Shown: positions 1-12,516 of the stretch, piece by piece
Layout of the letters: each line of letters starts with the position of its first letter
Numbering within the stretch: position 1 is the stretch's first letter
NCBI GenBank assembly: GCA_013396995.1
Contig: VWZP01010350.1
Coordinates: forward strand, 1,112,806-1,176,805
Source of the DNA: Dicaeum eximium
Taxonomy: Eukaryota; Chordata; Aves; Passeriformes; Dicaeidae
Length of the DNA stretch: 64,000 nt
Reading direction: 5' to 3'
The notes under the pieces: model-generated
Database searches by the model: none
Seen by the model: the letters and a program-made list of their open reading frames with translations, nothing else
Told to the model about the DNA's origin: nothing
Translations under genes and position numbers: made by a program

Positions 1-112
1 CAGATTTCTGTTCTGTTTCTCAAGCACCTCCTCCAGCAGTCTCAGCTGACAGAGGAGGTTGTTTACACAGCTCCAACCATGCTGCAATCAATACAATGCA
101 TCAAAAGGATAC

Positions 113-280
113 AAAGAATAGCAATACTTGATGATGTTTCACTGCACCAATCAATCCGACTAAGGCAATAAAGAAGAGGAAGACTCCTACTGCAATTACC
201 ACTCCAACAACTCTGAAACTAGAGATGAGGCCAAATCCAATTCCCCATGCTGCAATTCCGATCAGCAGCAGGCTCACCAG
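113..280 (-). CDS. TSPAN13: TSPAN13 coding exon 2 (tetraspanin-13, partial gene)
   Basis: TSPAN13 is a four-pass membrane protein of the tetraspanin family. Read on the minus strand, this 168-bp exon encodes 56 residues starting LVSLLLIGIAAWGIG and ending GAVKHHQVLLFF. This corresponds to residues 22-77 of the human protein: most of membrane segment 1, the short first loop, membrane segment 2, and the KHHQ turn leading into segment 3. The acceptor is a pyrimidine-rich tract ending CTCCAG (plus positions 281-286). The donor is GTATCC just below 113, where the frame runs into a stop, so the exon must end there. Both ends fall on codon boundaries. Exon 1 (about 21 codons) lies to the right and later exons lie left of the window. 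The identification rests on near-identity to the remembered human protein. Differences such as SFRVV for SLRVV are conservative. Confidence 0.93.
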
Positions 281-1068
281 CTGGAGGGAAGAGAAAACAC
301 AAAGTTAGACTGCATATTAAAACAGGCTCCCACACACAGATAATTTTTTTTAAGTTGTTTTTAGAAAGGTACAATTTTTCTTCCTGGTGCAAAGAGAAGA
401 AACACAACCTTAAACAAACCAATCCTCCACATCATTGTATAGGTAATTTCAGTTCCAGATGTTTTAAGGCATACATTTGCTTCCACACTGTCAATGTGGA
501 ACTGTTACAACTCAAACTACCTGTAAGTCAAGCCATGCTGTACTATCAGTGACTGACTAGAGACACTAAACTATAGATTGTAATGTAATTGACAAATAAG
601 CTAAAAATCATCAGCTTTAATTCAGAGTGGAGTAGGAACAAAAATTTGGATGTTTTGTGAAACTGTGGCAGTATATTTAAAAATAGAATATACAGCTACA
701 CAGCTCTGAATGTGTAAAAAAGGGCACTTTGCCAAAACTTGCTGTAATCAGCTGCATTAATTCATTAAAGAAGTTTCTACATATTGATGTAACATAACAG
801 TTAACATGGTCACAAAAAAATATATTTCAGATCTGAATTTCAAAGACTTTATGCAGTGAAACAATAAAGGCATCCTGTCTCCTCTCCATATTTCTTGAAG
901 AAAATAGCTCTACTGTTAAGTGAATCCTATTTCAATACCCAAAACACTTATGCTGTTTCCTTCCTTTTAAACATGGTATTCAGGGAAGGCAGGCAGGAAT
1001 CTGTCCCAGCTTACTTCACACAGATTTATTGTTTATATGGGCAGGAAGGTCCAGCCTTTCCTGTTTCC

Positions 1069-1072
<4 letters not shown>

Positions 1073-1099
<27 letters not shown>
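1073..1099. repeat. poly(A) microsatellite, 27 A
   Basis: There is an uninterrupted run of 27 A, followed by A-rich sequence with scattered C to about 1112. It lies in TSPAN13 intron 1. On the transcribed minus strand it is poly(T). No retrotransposed sequence was recognised immediately 5' of it, so it is listed as a simple repeat and not as a retroposon tail. Confidence 0.95.
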
Positions 1100-1544
1100 C
1101 AAACAAAAAAACCACAATCCCAAGAAAAAAGAAATTCCAACATGGAAAGCTGCAGAGAAATCTGTAATGAAGTGCAGCAGGAGGGAAGCAGCAGACAAAG
1201 CCAACCCAGATGTCCAAGGCACAAGATGCCCAAGACCCTCTGGTTTGAAACAGACCTATGTGTAACATTGCTCATTACATTCTCTGTTAAATGACACCTG
1301 TTCAAAATGCAAGTTTTAACTCTCCAAAACACTAATCTCACAAAAAAATACTCAGCTTTACAGCTATTTCTAAAAAATCCAAACCAAGAATATAAAACAG
1401 TAGGCACTTAGTCTAGTTCAACTACTTGGCTTCGTTTAACAACAGGTATACAGCAAGCACTTACACTTGCTCACCATTTCCATTCAAACAAGGCACATTT
1501 TCATGAAGCACATTTTACTGCTTACCCAGAGGAAGGAAGAATTT

Positions 1545-1559
1545 AAAAAAAAAAAAAAA
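1545..1559. repeat. poly(A) tract, 15 A
   Basis: Uninterrupted run of A in TSPAN13 intron 1. It is a simple repeat with no associated element seen. Confidence 0.9.
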
Positions 1560-3118
1560 GGTCATTTCCAACTTATCACTTCAGTATACTTACTCTACAG
1601 GTGGGAATTGTTGTTCGTTTTAACGCCAAATACATCCATATATTTTTTCCATTTAAGTACATTTTAGAGGACTACTTATGTAATGCAGCTTTTGAAACAT
1701 GGAAATCTAAGATAACATCAAGAAAGCGAGTAAAACAACTAGAGATGCTCATCAAGATCAAAACACAGCAGGTGGATTTTTATTTTGTTGACACAGGAAT
1801 ACATCTCAAAAAACTTTTTACCAAAAGCCAGTAGTCCACACAAGAAATTTAAGACCCTGCAAGAACAAAAGCAGGATATTTGTCATACCTACACTTCTCT
1901 CTTAACACATAAAGAGACAAAAGAGACATAAAATTCAAATGAATTGTTCAATACCAGCAGAGTTTTAGGATTATTTTACATTTGTCTTTCTTTCTCTTAC
2001 ACAAAAAGTCTAAATTACTACATTTATTTAAAACCAAAACAACAGGCCAAGGTGTCATGAATCAAAATTACAGAGAGGACTGAAGAAAGAAATAAAATAA
2101 AACACCTTTGCTCTAACACAGACAAATTTTCTGAATCCATGCTGCACAAGGCTATAAACTTTCTGATACCAGTACATTAAAATTAGCCTGGCTAATCAGA
2201 CAGTTTATTTCAAGACTTTTCTGATCTATGCCCACTCACTTTATTTCACTGTCTCATTCCACTGGAAAGATTTATTTTTCCATGTAAGTACCAGAAACAA
2301 GTAAAAAAAGGAAACCCCATAGCCCAATTTCCAATCAAGACGTGCTGTCTGACATCCCATGCTCTGCATCAGATTCTAAGCACTGAACTCACACTGCCAC
2401 TACATAGGTCTTTCAAAAGAAAATCTCACAAGCAATGACAAATTTCAATTTATTTCACAAGGAGCAGATGAAACTTTGTTCCTAATAATCTTCACCAATA
2501 CTTTTCTGTCTGAGGGCATATCTTTCACCAATCTACCTTCAGGATACCAAAATGTGTGTTTGTTCAGCTCTCTGCTCGTTTATAAGAGGTCCAAAAGCAT
2601 TAGATGAAATTAGTTTGTTCTTAAAATACTGAAATCAAAACAAGAGAGAAAATCTGTGCCTCTAAGACCTACTGGATAAACACAGTCTGTGAGGTGCAGA
2701 GTACCAGTTGCTTCTTGCTGCCATTACTGATCTTATCTTCTATTAATCTGATGATACATACTTAAAATTATCTGCATGATACCAGAAGAGTCCTGACACC
2801 CTGGCACAAAAAGCTTTTCTGGTAGAAACAGACACATTTTTAATCTAGAGAAGGCCTGGTTTTCAATCAAATGGGGAAAAAAAGTGTCTCTGGATTTTAA
2901 ACCCAGTACTGAACTCCAGATTCAGGAAATAACATAAAATAGTTTAATTTCATATTCTATCACATTCAAGTTTTAGAGCTATCTATCTCAAGTGTTACCT
3001 CTGTAACACCAAGGCTCTATTTTCTTTCACTTGATAAAGTTGTTCACTGTCCAATTCCTTAAAGCATCTGGAAATTCAGTGTGATCACAGATCCCTGCTA
3101 CTGGGCTCTGGTTGACAA

Positions 3119-3180
3119 GATACAGCATTTTCACATAATGCTGTATCACACAATCTTCACATATGTGAAAATGCTGTATC
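3119..3180. repeat. 19-bp perfect inverted repeat (hairpin)
   Basis: Positions 3119-3137 (GATACAGCATTTTCACATA) are the exact reverse complement of 3162-3180, separated by 24 bases. The spacer itself begins ATGCTGTATC (3138-3147), which is the reverse complement of 3119-3128, so two alternative stems can form. It lies in TSPAN13 intron 1 and no target-site duplication was seen. Confidence 0.95.
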
Positions 3181-4039
3181 CAGTCAGGCAGAGCTACGAT
3201 TTGGATCAAAATCACTACCGGCTGCTCCTTTCTTGCCACTGAAAACATGGCAAATGGACTGTTTCAAAACTGAAATGGAGACTACAGATTTACTAATCAC
3301 TCCAGAAACTGATTTAGGATTAAGTTTCTGTCTCCTCCACATGTTTACTGAAAGATGAAATTATGGTTATTCCTTCACCTTCAGGTTTGACATAGAATAT
3401 CTGAATGAGAGGAATAACTCTCTCTATATAGTTTTTAGTGCCACAATGCAGAAAACTAAAGTAAAAGCACACTACTACAAAAAGGAAAAATAACTTAAGC
3501 TGCTTTGAGAAGAGTTTTTTCAAGTCTGTAAAACAATGCAAGGCTCACAGTGTTATGTACTGTTTAGCCACTAGAAATGACCACTCACTCAACAGTGCTT
3601 ATTCCAGTGTTCTGAGATGAAAGGATTTAAATACAACATTTCTAAAATTGAAGCTGCTATGGCTTTATAGAATAAGGTACTCGAAACAAAATTAGTGACC
3701 CTAACCACTTCTAATGAGTAACACACATTCTAAACATACAAGCTTTACTTATATGCAAAAAGGCCATGTATTTCTATTAAATGAAGGAAGAAGAACTCTC
3801 TACGGAGCTTCTGAATGTCACATTTTATTTAACTGAGACTGCATTTCACAGCACCAGAAGCCTCCCAAAGTAAACAGTGTCATCCCTGGAAGACTGAATT
3901 ATCTATGAAACTTCATTTTACCTTACACAAAGCTAGCTTTGGTTGGTAACACTTAAAATATTTGCTTGATGTATTTACCAGAAATATCTGAAATCATAGT
4001 CCAGTTTTTATTGATTAGGGCTAATCCAGTTTCCCAGAG

Positions 4040-4880
4040 GAGGGTTGGAGAAATGGCCTGTTAGACTGAATGGCCACAGGCCAGCCTGCTGAACTTGAAG
4101 AGCAGTATTTGATGGCTTAGCATCCAGGGGTAGCAGGTAAGCACCACCACAAAGGCTGATACTGGAGCCAATATCACACAGTATCGTCAACAACCTGAAT
4201 ATAACACAAAATAAATTCTCAGAAAATATGTGGATGATATTAAACAAGGAGGAGTGGTTGACTCTCCAAAAAGAGATTTAACTCAGATATACCTTGATAA
4301 ACTAGAGGAATAAGCTAACCTTAAGAACCTTGCAAAGTGAAAAAATGCTCCTGGGTGCTTCAGGGAAGCCTGAGATCAGACCAGTAGAACAACAGCCTTA
4401 ATGAGATAGATATGGAGATCAAGCTGTTTGTCAGGTTGAATACAAGCCAGGAGTCAGCTCTCACTGCAAACAGGGAAGCCAAGAGGAGTGCAATCACTGG
4501 AAACACAATGCTGGTGACACTGAAGCTCAAATACTGGGTTCTATTTCAAGTCCCCCAGGTGGAAAAGGAATTTGAGAACCTGGTAGGAGTCAGTGAAACT
4601 GCATGGAGCCTTGAGAATAGGAGGTTTGAGAAGATGTGATGGATCTGGGCTTGTTTAGTACGACAAAGAGGCGGCCTAGGGATAATCCCATACTAACTAA
4701 AGCTGAAGGCACATTACATAAACATGGTGGCAAACTCTTTTGTATCACAGAAGCATGGGAGCTTGGAGGTTGAGACTGGGTAGCTTGGGAGGTTCAGACT
4801 GGACATTAGAAAACACACCTGCAAGGTGGTTTTTGGTGATGATCTTTCTTCTCAGGGGTTTCCAAGACTCCACACACTAA
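4040..4880 (+). mobile_element. Old, degraded CR1 LINE fragment
   Basis: The plus strand follows the 3' part of avian CR1, covering the end of the reverse-transcriptase ORF and the start of the 3' region. Recognisable blocks include TGGATGATATTAAACAAGGA followed by GGAGTGGTTGACTC near 4230-4262. The CR1 phrases for 'cctggtaggagtcagtg' and 'gatctgggcttgttta' come later. Many substitutions, indels and stops show it is ancient and inactive. The boundaries are approximate. It is inserted antisense to TSPAN13. Confidence 0.75.
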
Positions 4881-7800
4881 GCCACACACAGCAAGCTACT
4901 ATTACTCATAATCCTTCTCTGAGCAGGTGCCTGGACTGATGAGCCCCAAAAATGCCTTCCAACCAACACTCCTCCACACCACAGCCAGCACTTTGACCAT
5001 ACCACTCTCTCCACAGCAAAAATCAAAGTTTTAACAGGTAGATAAGAGGTAGATTTAGCACTGACCAAGGAGTTTTCTGCACCATCTAGCTCACTACATA
5101 GCTTCTAAACTGTCTATCAGCAAAACACCTTCTTACAAGCAGTAAGGAGTAAGCAGTCTCTCAATAAAAGAGCAACAAATGATTCTTCAGAAGTACTTAC
5201 ACAGCTTCAAAAACACAAGTACAAGTCCTGTTCTCAGAAGTGATTTAAAAGGTCAGACACACTTAAGGCATGTTCACATAAAAGCCAACAAGCATTGCAA
5301 GCAAGGAATTTATAATAACCTCGAACTGGAGTAATTGTGTACAGAATGATGCTATAAGCACACATTGTCCATAAACCAGAAAAACAGTACAAAGCCATGG
5401 AAAATGTATACATGGGGAGGGGTGACAGTATTTTGTATTTAATATCTTCATTTACTATATATTATCTTCTCCATCAATTCAAGCCCTAGCTACCTTACTT
5501 AAAAGGCACACAATTACAGGCTTAGCATAATTCAATATATAAATTAGTAATTTTGAAATTAAGTAAATTATTTACGAGAACAAAGCTTTAGGTAGCACAA
5601 ATTCTAGGTGAAGATCAATAGTTTTCCCTATGAGGTAAGAGCATTTCTACTTTGGAGTAAAAAAATGGAAAAAAAAAGCCCTCAAGCATATTGTCAGTAG
5701 ACAAAACATTACTCCAATGTCAGTATCCGTATAGGGAAATTGTTATGGAAGATTTAAACTCAAGATCAGTGGAAGAGATCAGACTCCAGTTTAGGTGACT
5801 TCCCTTTTTGTTAATACACATACAAACACACATTTGAACTTCAGAGCTGTTCCAAATATAACAGTTTCCCTAAGAAATCTCCTAAATTGTTCTTTTCTTT
5901 AAATCCAAGTTCTCTTGTGCACATAGCTGCTAATTTCCCTCATGTCTGTACTGGAAAAAAGCAATTGCTCTCCGCAAGTGCCCCTTCTGTACATATGTGC
6001 AATTTTATCGTCTACATTACAAAAAAGAAACAAAGATACTGACAAACTAGTTCTCTATACAATGCCATGAGAAACAATTCAAATGCTAAAACCACTTCCT
6101 CTTTCCTACAACAGCAAGCCACCAGCAAATCTGCTGTCTTGACTAACTGGGAACTTTTTGGTATTTCAAGTAGCTTGGACTGTTGGCTAGGAAGGAAGTC
6201 CTACGCAGAAGCTGCTATTCCCACTGCTTCCTTACCACCTCAGTACAGGAGTTGGTGAAAACTACATTTCAGAATTTAAATTTCACAAACTACTGACTCA
6301 CCATTCCCAGGTAAAGAGATTAAATAGCATTTATTCTCATAACAGCAAAGGAAATATTTACAGAATAGCTGTCAGGGTGAATATGGAGCAGGAACTAAAA
6401 CGAGAGAGATTACACAAATGATGAAATACATCCTCTATAACCTCTCTCTCTGCATATAAATTCATATTCTACTACTTTTAAGGGCGTTTTAAAATTTAAA
6501 TGTCAAATGGCATATATACTGAAGGTAGAGGTTTCCAGCACTCTCCCCTTCCACTTGGGCAACCATTTCTGCACAGCCAGAGAATCTAGAAGACAATTCT
6601 GATTCCTGGCACTTAATTTAAAAACACCACGTTAAAACATCAGGCGGTACACAGTGGTAACTATTACCTTTAGCAAGCTAAAATGAAGCTAAATTGATTT
6701 ATATCACAGCTGTAAGCTACTCAACCTGTAAGCAACTTTATTTCCTTACAGTACTACTACAGCTTTACTGAGAGCAAAGGAAAGCTCTGGGTACCTCCAA
6801 AGAATTTCCAACAGGAAGCAAAATCTTCCACCTTTACGTGACTTACTTAAATGAAGAGTGCTCAGTAATCTGATTACTGAACAGCCTTGAGACAGCCTTC
6901 CTAGTGGGGAACGAGCAATTTATGTGAAAGGCAGCATTCCTGACTCCTATCACAAAAGCCTGTTCTTTCAGTTTCAGGCTTTGTAAAGTTATTCACATTA
7001 TTGGCCATGTAACAAACTACTTACACACTAAAATGTCAGTTAGATTTAACCCCTGTTTAATACTCTCCGGCTTTGGAAATGGAAGCATTCTGCTGTGTAG
7101 CAGGAACAATTATGTTCTAAAATGTTTACTTTTACCTGCATGTTTGTTCATTGTTTTTTAAGAGGTTATAAAATGTTTTCACAAAGCCTGGTGAGCCCAC
7201 AGATCCTTCTTCCACACAAAAACAAGAGTACAAAACCCCACAACTAATGAGGTAAGCTACAAGGCTTCTACACGGCATTCAAAGGGGTTCTCAATAATTG
7301 TGCTCGTTTTAAAGTGCCCACCTGCACCACCAGGAGGGCTGAAAAGACCAGCAGTATCAAAACACACCATGTTCCACATACTGTCCTCCTCTGTGCCCTG
7401 TCATTCTCCTCTTTCCCTAAGGACAAGCTGCCTCCTTAGCTCCACACACCACTGCACACTCTGCACAAGGCAATGAAAAACCAAAATCCTCTCCTGGCTG
7501 GTCTATGGACCCAGCACACGTCTCAATTCTGACCCACCACCACAAACTGCTCTCACTTTGGCCATGAACTGACACACAGGATAGCCAAGGGCCTTCCAAG
7601 CCCTGGAAAAACATCGTTAAATATCTATCTGTACTTTTGCTGTACTCTTCTGTGCTCTCAAGCGTGAGCAGAGAAACCTTCCCAAAATGCCAATGAAAAC
7701 AAAAAGGCCACAAGACTGACATGACCAACATTAGCTTCCTTGACTAATACCTGGGAGCTTCTGTACCAGTTTTATTTACATGTCAAGACTAGATAGCCCA

Positions 7801-8358
7801 GCTTGCACTGCCACTTCAAAATGTTCTTGAGAACAAGAGAAATGGCTCCAAGGCAACCCATCCCATTTGCTGATCCAGTTGTGACGGTGAGGGAGACCAG
7901 CAGAGAACAGGCTGGTGCTGGGGCAAACTCTTGATGCTGCACAACTAAATGCTGACCAGAGCCTGTCAGACAGGGCAAGCAGTGGGTTATTTACCTCTTA
8001 GAGCTGAAAACAAACTTAGGACAAACCAAAATGGAACTGCACTCAGAGACTGCAGGCTCAGTCATCAATGTGAAAGGAACTGCCAGTAGGGACAAGAACT
8101 GTGCTTCTCCTGTCTGCTTGTACCTGGCTCTGTGTAGCCACTATACCAGTCAGGAAACATCAGAGAACACAAAGACACGTTCCCTTTGCCAGGGAGAATC
8201 CAGATGTTCACCCAGCCTCTAAAACCAGTTTTCCCCTATACAGCAAAAAGATGAAGCAGACAGACTTGCATAGAAGATACAACGTTCCTCTGCATCAGGA
8301 ACTCTGAAAGTAAGACAAACATTATTGTAAAATACCTGAGTAATTAAAAGCCCCCTTG

Positions 8359-8486
8359 AAATCTTCAAGGCCAGATTGGATGAGGCTTTGAACAACCTGG
8401 TCTAGTGGAAGGTGTCCCTGCCCATGGCAGAGGGGTTGGACTATCATGATTTTGAAGGTCTCTTCCAACCCAAATCATTCTATGAT
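8359..8486 (+). mobile_element. CR1 LINE 3' end
   Basis: It contains the typical CR1 3' blocks: TTCAAGGCCAGATTGGATGA, then GAACAACCTGGTCTAGTGGA, CCATGGCAGAGGGGTTGGAC and the terminal CAAATCATTCTATGAT. This is a 5'-truncated copy on the plus strand in TSPAN13 intron 1. Confidence 0.93.
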
Positions 8487-10689
8487 ACCAAGCACACACT
8501 GTCCAAATCTGAGAATTTCTATACTTATCTTTGCATATTTCCATAACACAAGGCAGAAAGTAAAGGGCAGAAAGAGGGCAGAAAGCCCAAATGCACCTTC
8601 AATAATTACATCACCCAGATTACAAGAAACAATGATAGGAAAAACAAAACAAGCCAGAAAACTCTTTTGAACACAATGCTTTGAAAATGGATGCAAAAAT
8701 TGAGACACTTAATAGGCAATCAAAAAAAGTGGTTCAGAGAACAAAGTATTATCAGAAGTGACTTATTTTGATATGGTACTTTCTAGTGTTACAAGTAAAT
8801 GTGGATGCTTTTATGGAATAAGCTTTGTGCTACTAAAAAATACACGCTTCTAATGGAAAAGGTGCTGCATGTTTTAATTGAAATCAAATGGCTGCTCTAG
8901 GTGTAAGAAAACAAAGCCTGCTCATCGAAATGTGAGACGTTTACATGCTGCCAACAAACATTTCATGCTTCCTGCTGCAGCAATAATTAAGTAGCTGCCT
9001 GGGTGACAAAACCAGCACACACCACCCAAATGAACTGTCAGTACTTTTTTTTTTTATTTGAATATTTCATCTCATGGCTCACCTACCACTACAACCTTTC
9101 ATCGCTACTTAGGAACTTCCCTTTCCTCTCCAAAAACCAGATTTGAACAAAGATACTGACTGTTTGCACTTCAACACAAGCATTGAAGACTTCCTTGGAA
9201 GCATAAGTTTTAAGCTACAAACACATCCCTGAAATTGGATTAATTCTGTGGACAGGCACTTTAAGAGTTTATATAGATTTGCAATTTGATGGGAAATGTA
9301 AATATGCCTGACTAAATAAAACCTAAATAGGCCACATACCCAAAATGAGTATTTTAAAGGTTCTTGTATTCAGTTCTTCCACGTTAGGCTTTATTCTGAC
9401 AATATACATCATCATGTACTCAGAGTCAATAAATAGTCTCAATTATTTTTTTCTACTCTTCCTCTACCTGTAAGAAACCATACTGAAGTCAGCAAGACAG
9501 CATAGATGCCAGAATTACTCATACAAAATAGACTGAAAAACAGAATCAGGGCCTAAGGACACTAACTTAGAAGAACTAAAAGTCATCAGCAAAGTAACAT
9601 CTGACAAGAACATTAAGTGAGCAATTAGGTTAGAGGGTTTCTGGTTTCTTGCCTTAAACCAGTAATTGATTTATTACTGCCAGGACATATATTTTTCTTG
9701 GTGTACTACTACAAAAACTCAAAAAAGGCATTACTAAAAAATTTTAAAAATAAATTAAGCTCCAATATAATATTTTATCTGAGAGTGTTTTAATGAAAGG
9801 CAGAATGCAAAGTGAAATCTCCAATATACAGTTTTCAGGGCTAATTCATGTCATACAGACACATCAATGCTGGCTACAAAAACATCCAAGAAGTGTTACC
9901 TATCCCTCCTCACTATTTATTAGTGAATCAACATTAATTTAAAGAGACAATCAATAAGTTATTGCTCTGATTGTTTTCTGTATTTTTTTTTCCAGCTGGG
10001 AGAAAATAAGTCTGTTATTCACTGTGCTGCTTCAACCCTTTATTTCAGGTTTCTGTCTAAGCAAGGAAAAGAGAAGCCCACACATTTTACTAGATCAACC
10101 AACTAAGCACCTTAAGTCTTATTTCTCCAATTATGAATTTAAAAGCATTAAGTCTTGTAATTTGTCTATAATTAATAAGCAATAACAATTGGATATTCTT
10201 GTTACTGTAATTTAAAGACATCATTCCTTCACCAAAAACATACATTCTGTATACATCAAGTGATAGAAGACCAAGTAACACCCACAAAGTAAAGTACTCA
10301 AGGAGACATCAGAGTAGATATTAAGGTCGTAAATACACTGTACAGGTACCACAGACAGAACTACACAAGTCCAAAAGTTCAACCCACCCTTGCTAAGGCC
10401 AGATATGCCCAAAAGACCTACCAGACTCATTACACCTGGTTAACATATGGCTATATGACTGTAGAAATAAATGACTGAGTCATTAGGAAAAAAACACCTG
10501 CTGTCCACATGACATCACAGTAAGATTTGTGCATCCATCAGAGAATGAGCCAGATTTCTCTCCCTTCTGTCACTCAAAGAATAATAGCAATAATAACAAA
10601 AGAAGTCTTGCATTAACTGAAAAGCAAATTTGGGATGGGATAATGCACCCATAACCCACCTTCTGGCACAGGAAAATCTCATTAAAAGT

Positions 10690-10742
10690 TGACCACAATG
10701 ATCATCTGGGGTCCCTTTCAACCTGAGCTATTTTATGATTCT
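10690..10742 (+). mobile_element. Short CR1 3'-end remnant
   Basis: The segment ATGATCATCTGGGGTCCC, then TTTCAACCTGAGCTATTTTATGATTCT in outline, matches the last bases of CR1. Only the 3' terminus is recognisable and the left boundary is uncertain. Confidence 0.65.
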
Positions 10743-11990
10743 AACTTAGCTCCATCATGACATTCTACAGCCATTAAACTTACCTTCAACTACAGATAGC
10801 AAACACCTATCTGCTCCCCTCTGCTCTGCCTGGGTGTAGCACAAGGCACCAGAGGGATCCAGGCTGACTTTCACAGTGGGCAGGCTGGGCTGCCTAAGCA
10901 CGCTCCAGACTTTTTCAGGGACGTATCTGACTCCTCAAGCTCCTCCAAGGATGGAGACCAAGTAATAGTGCAGCCTCTCTTACATAAAGGTTTCTCATCT
11001 CCTCTCTTCTGAGGAAGGAGGGGGTTGGGTCACCTTGTACCCCCAAAAATATAACATCAACCAACTCTGGCTTCAGCACAGGTGCTCCCACATCCCTTCG
11101 TGCTCCCTCCTGGTGAGTACCATCAGTCCAGTTACTGCCAGATACTGTTTGTTCTGATGAACAGCGTTAGCCCTGCTTGCTGTCCCGTCCTGCTTTCAGC
11201 CAAGATCTGGCAGTGCTTTCGGAAAAGCACAGGTACAGCTGCCCGCAAGCACTGGCTGACCCCAATTCAGTCTGCTGAAAGTCACTCCCAAGCACAGTTA
11301 ACTGGAAACATTAGAGGACATTCTACCTCTCCAGACGTACTGTGAGAGGAAGCCATTACACTTACTCCCATTTCTTGCTATTTCTGAACCCTTTAAAAAT
11401 AGATAACAAGAAAAAAAAAAACTCCTGTAGCTACACTACAATTAGAGATTTTATTCTTCTCTGTTGAAAACAAGCCCTCCAACATGCTGGAACAAATTGA
11501 GGCACCTGCCTGGAGCTCCCCAGCCAAGTAATTTATTTCAGCCGATTTAACATCCTACTTTTTTGCCCCCTCTTCACATATCTCCCCACCACCCCGGCTT
11601 GGTAACTCTGTGGTTTATCCAGGGAGGACCGGGAGTGCCGGGGGCCTCGTCACTGACCGAACCGCACTTATTTGTGCACTGATGCTTGGCTGAGGAATTA
11701 CAAAACAAACCCTTCCCTGTTTCACGCCTGGATGGGCGCAGCGCCCTTTCCACACGCAGAAAAAGGGCACCGGCGGGGCCGCTCCTTGCAGGAGACGATC
11801 CAGCCCCCGCCGCGGGCGGGCAGCGCTCCCGGGCCTCGCTGGATTTTGATCCTGAGCAGCCACGTCCGCGCGGTGACAAAGCCCGGCCTAACCGCTGTCA
11901 CTTCGTCACCCCTCCCACGCCCCCTCCCGAGCCGGAAACCGCCCAGCGGCCGCAGCGCGGACCCCCCGACCCCATCCCGCCGGGAGAAGC

Positions 11991-12116
11991 NNNNNNNNNN
12001 NNNNNNNNNNNNNNNNNNNNNNNNNNNNNNNNNNNNNNNNNNNNNNNNNNNNNNNNNNNNNNNNNNNNNNNNNNNNNNNNNNNNNNNNNNNNNNNNNNNN
12101 NNNNNNNNNNNNNNNN
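11991..12116. other. Assembly gap (126 N), probably hiding TSPAN13 exon 1
   Basis: A run of 126 N lies inside the CpG island. The expected first coding exon of TSPAN13 (about 21 codons, starting MVCGGF in human) was looked for on the minus strand on both sides and not found. It would fit inside the gap. The true gap size is unknown. Open frames that run through the N block carry no evidential weight. Confidence 0.9.
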
Positions 12117-12187
12117 CGTCGGCGCCGTCGCCCGCTATCCGGCGGCTCGCGCGGCACGGGCGGGGCCGTTCCGCGGTCGCTGTGCCT

Positions 12188-12363
12188 GTTGCTCTGGCGA
12201 CACGGGCGCCGCTCCCCGTTTTTCCCGCTGCTCTGACGACACGGGCCCTGCTCCCCGTTTTTCCCGCTGCTCTGACGACACGGGCGCTGCTCCCCGTTTT
12301 TCCCGCTGCTCTGACGACACGGGCACTGCTCCCCGTTTTTCCCGCTGCTCTGACGCCACGAGC
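12188..12363. repeat. 39-bp minisatellite in CpG island, about 4.5 copies
   Basis: Units start at 12188, 12227, 12266, 12305 and (partial) 12344. The unit begins GCTGCTCTGACGACACGGGC and ends with a CTGCTCCCCGTTTTTCCC block. Units 2-4 differ mainly at one base after ACGGGC. Unit 1 and the last partial unit are more divergent. The length of 39 bp is divisible by three, so several frames stay open through the array and appear as repetitive 13-residue peptides. Nothing indicates that these peptides are real. It lies directly beside the assembly gap. Confidence 0.95.
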
Positions 12364-12516
12364 CCGGGCCTCGGCCCCGCCCGCCGGCACCGTCCTCTTC
12401 CCCTCACGAGCGGCGGCGCCTCGCCGGTGAGGGCGCACCCCTGTAATCCACGGGTTGTGTAATCCCAAAGAAAACATCCAGGGATTTACTTGGTACAGGG
12501 CGTGAAAGTATTCGGA

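Larger units (their letters stand above)
281..11990 (-). other. TSPAN13: TSPAN13 intron 1 (no coding sequence seen)
   Basis: This stretch separates TSPAN13 exon 2 from the CpG island where exon 1 should be. Every open frame in it is short and lacks recognisable protein features. It contains CR1 fragments (about 4040-4880, 8359-8486, 10690-10742), homopolymer A tracts (1073-1099, 1545-1559) and a perfect inverted repeat (3119-3180). The exact right end of the intron is unknown because exon 1 is not visible. Confidence 0.75.
11740..12440 (-). promoter_or_regulatory. TSPAN13: CpG island, presumed TSPAN13 promoter
   Basis: This is the only long GC- and CpG-rich stretch in the window, and it sits where the 5' end of minus-strand TSPAN13 is expected. 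It contains GC-box-like motifs (GGGCGGGGCC near 12160 and CCACGCCCCCTCCC near 11919) and ETS-like CCGGAA near 11932. No TATA box was seen. An N run interrupts the island. The side right of the gap should be the promoter and 5' flank, and the left side the beginning of intron 1. The start site cannot be fixed from sequence. Confidence 0.8.

Noticed and set aside
1016..1407. Poly-Phe or poly-Lys open frames
   Set aside because: These are produced by the 27-base A run.
7325..7340. CCACCAGGAGGGCTG resembling a CTCF core
   Set aside because: It departs from the core consensus at informative positions, and a match this short is expected by chance in 64 kb.
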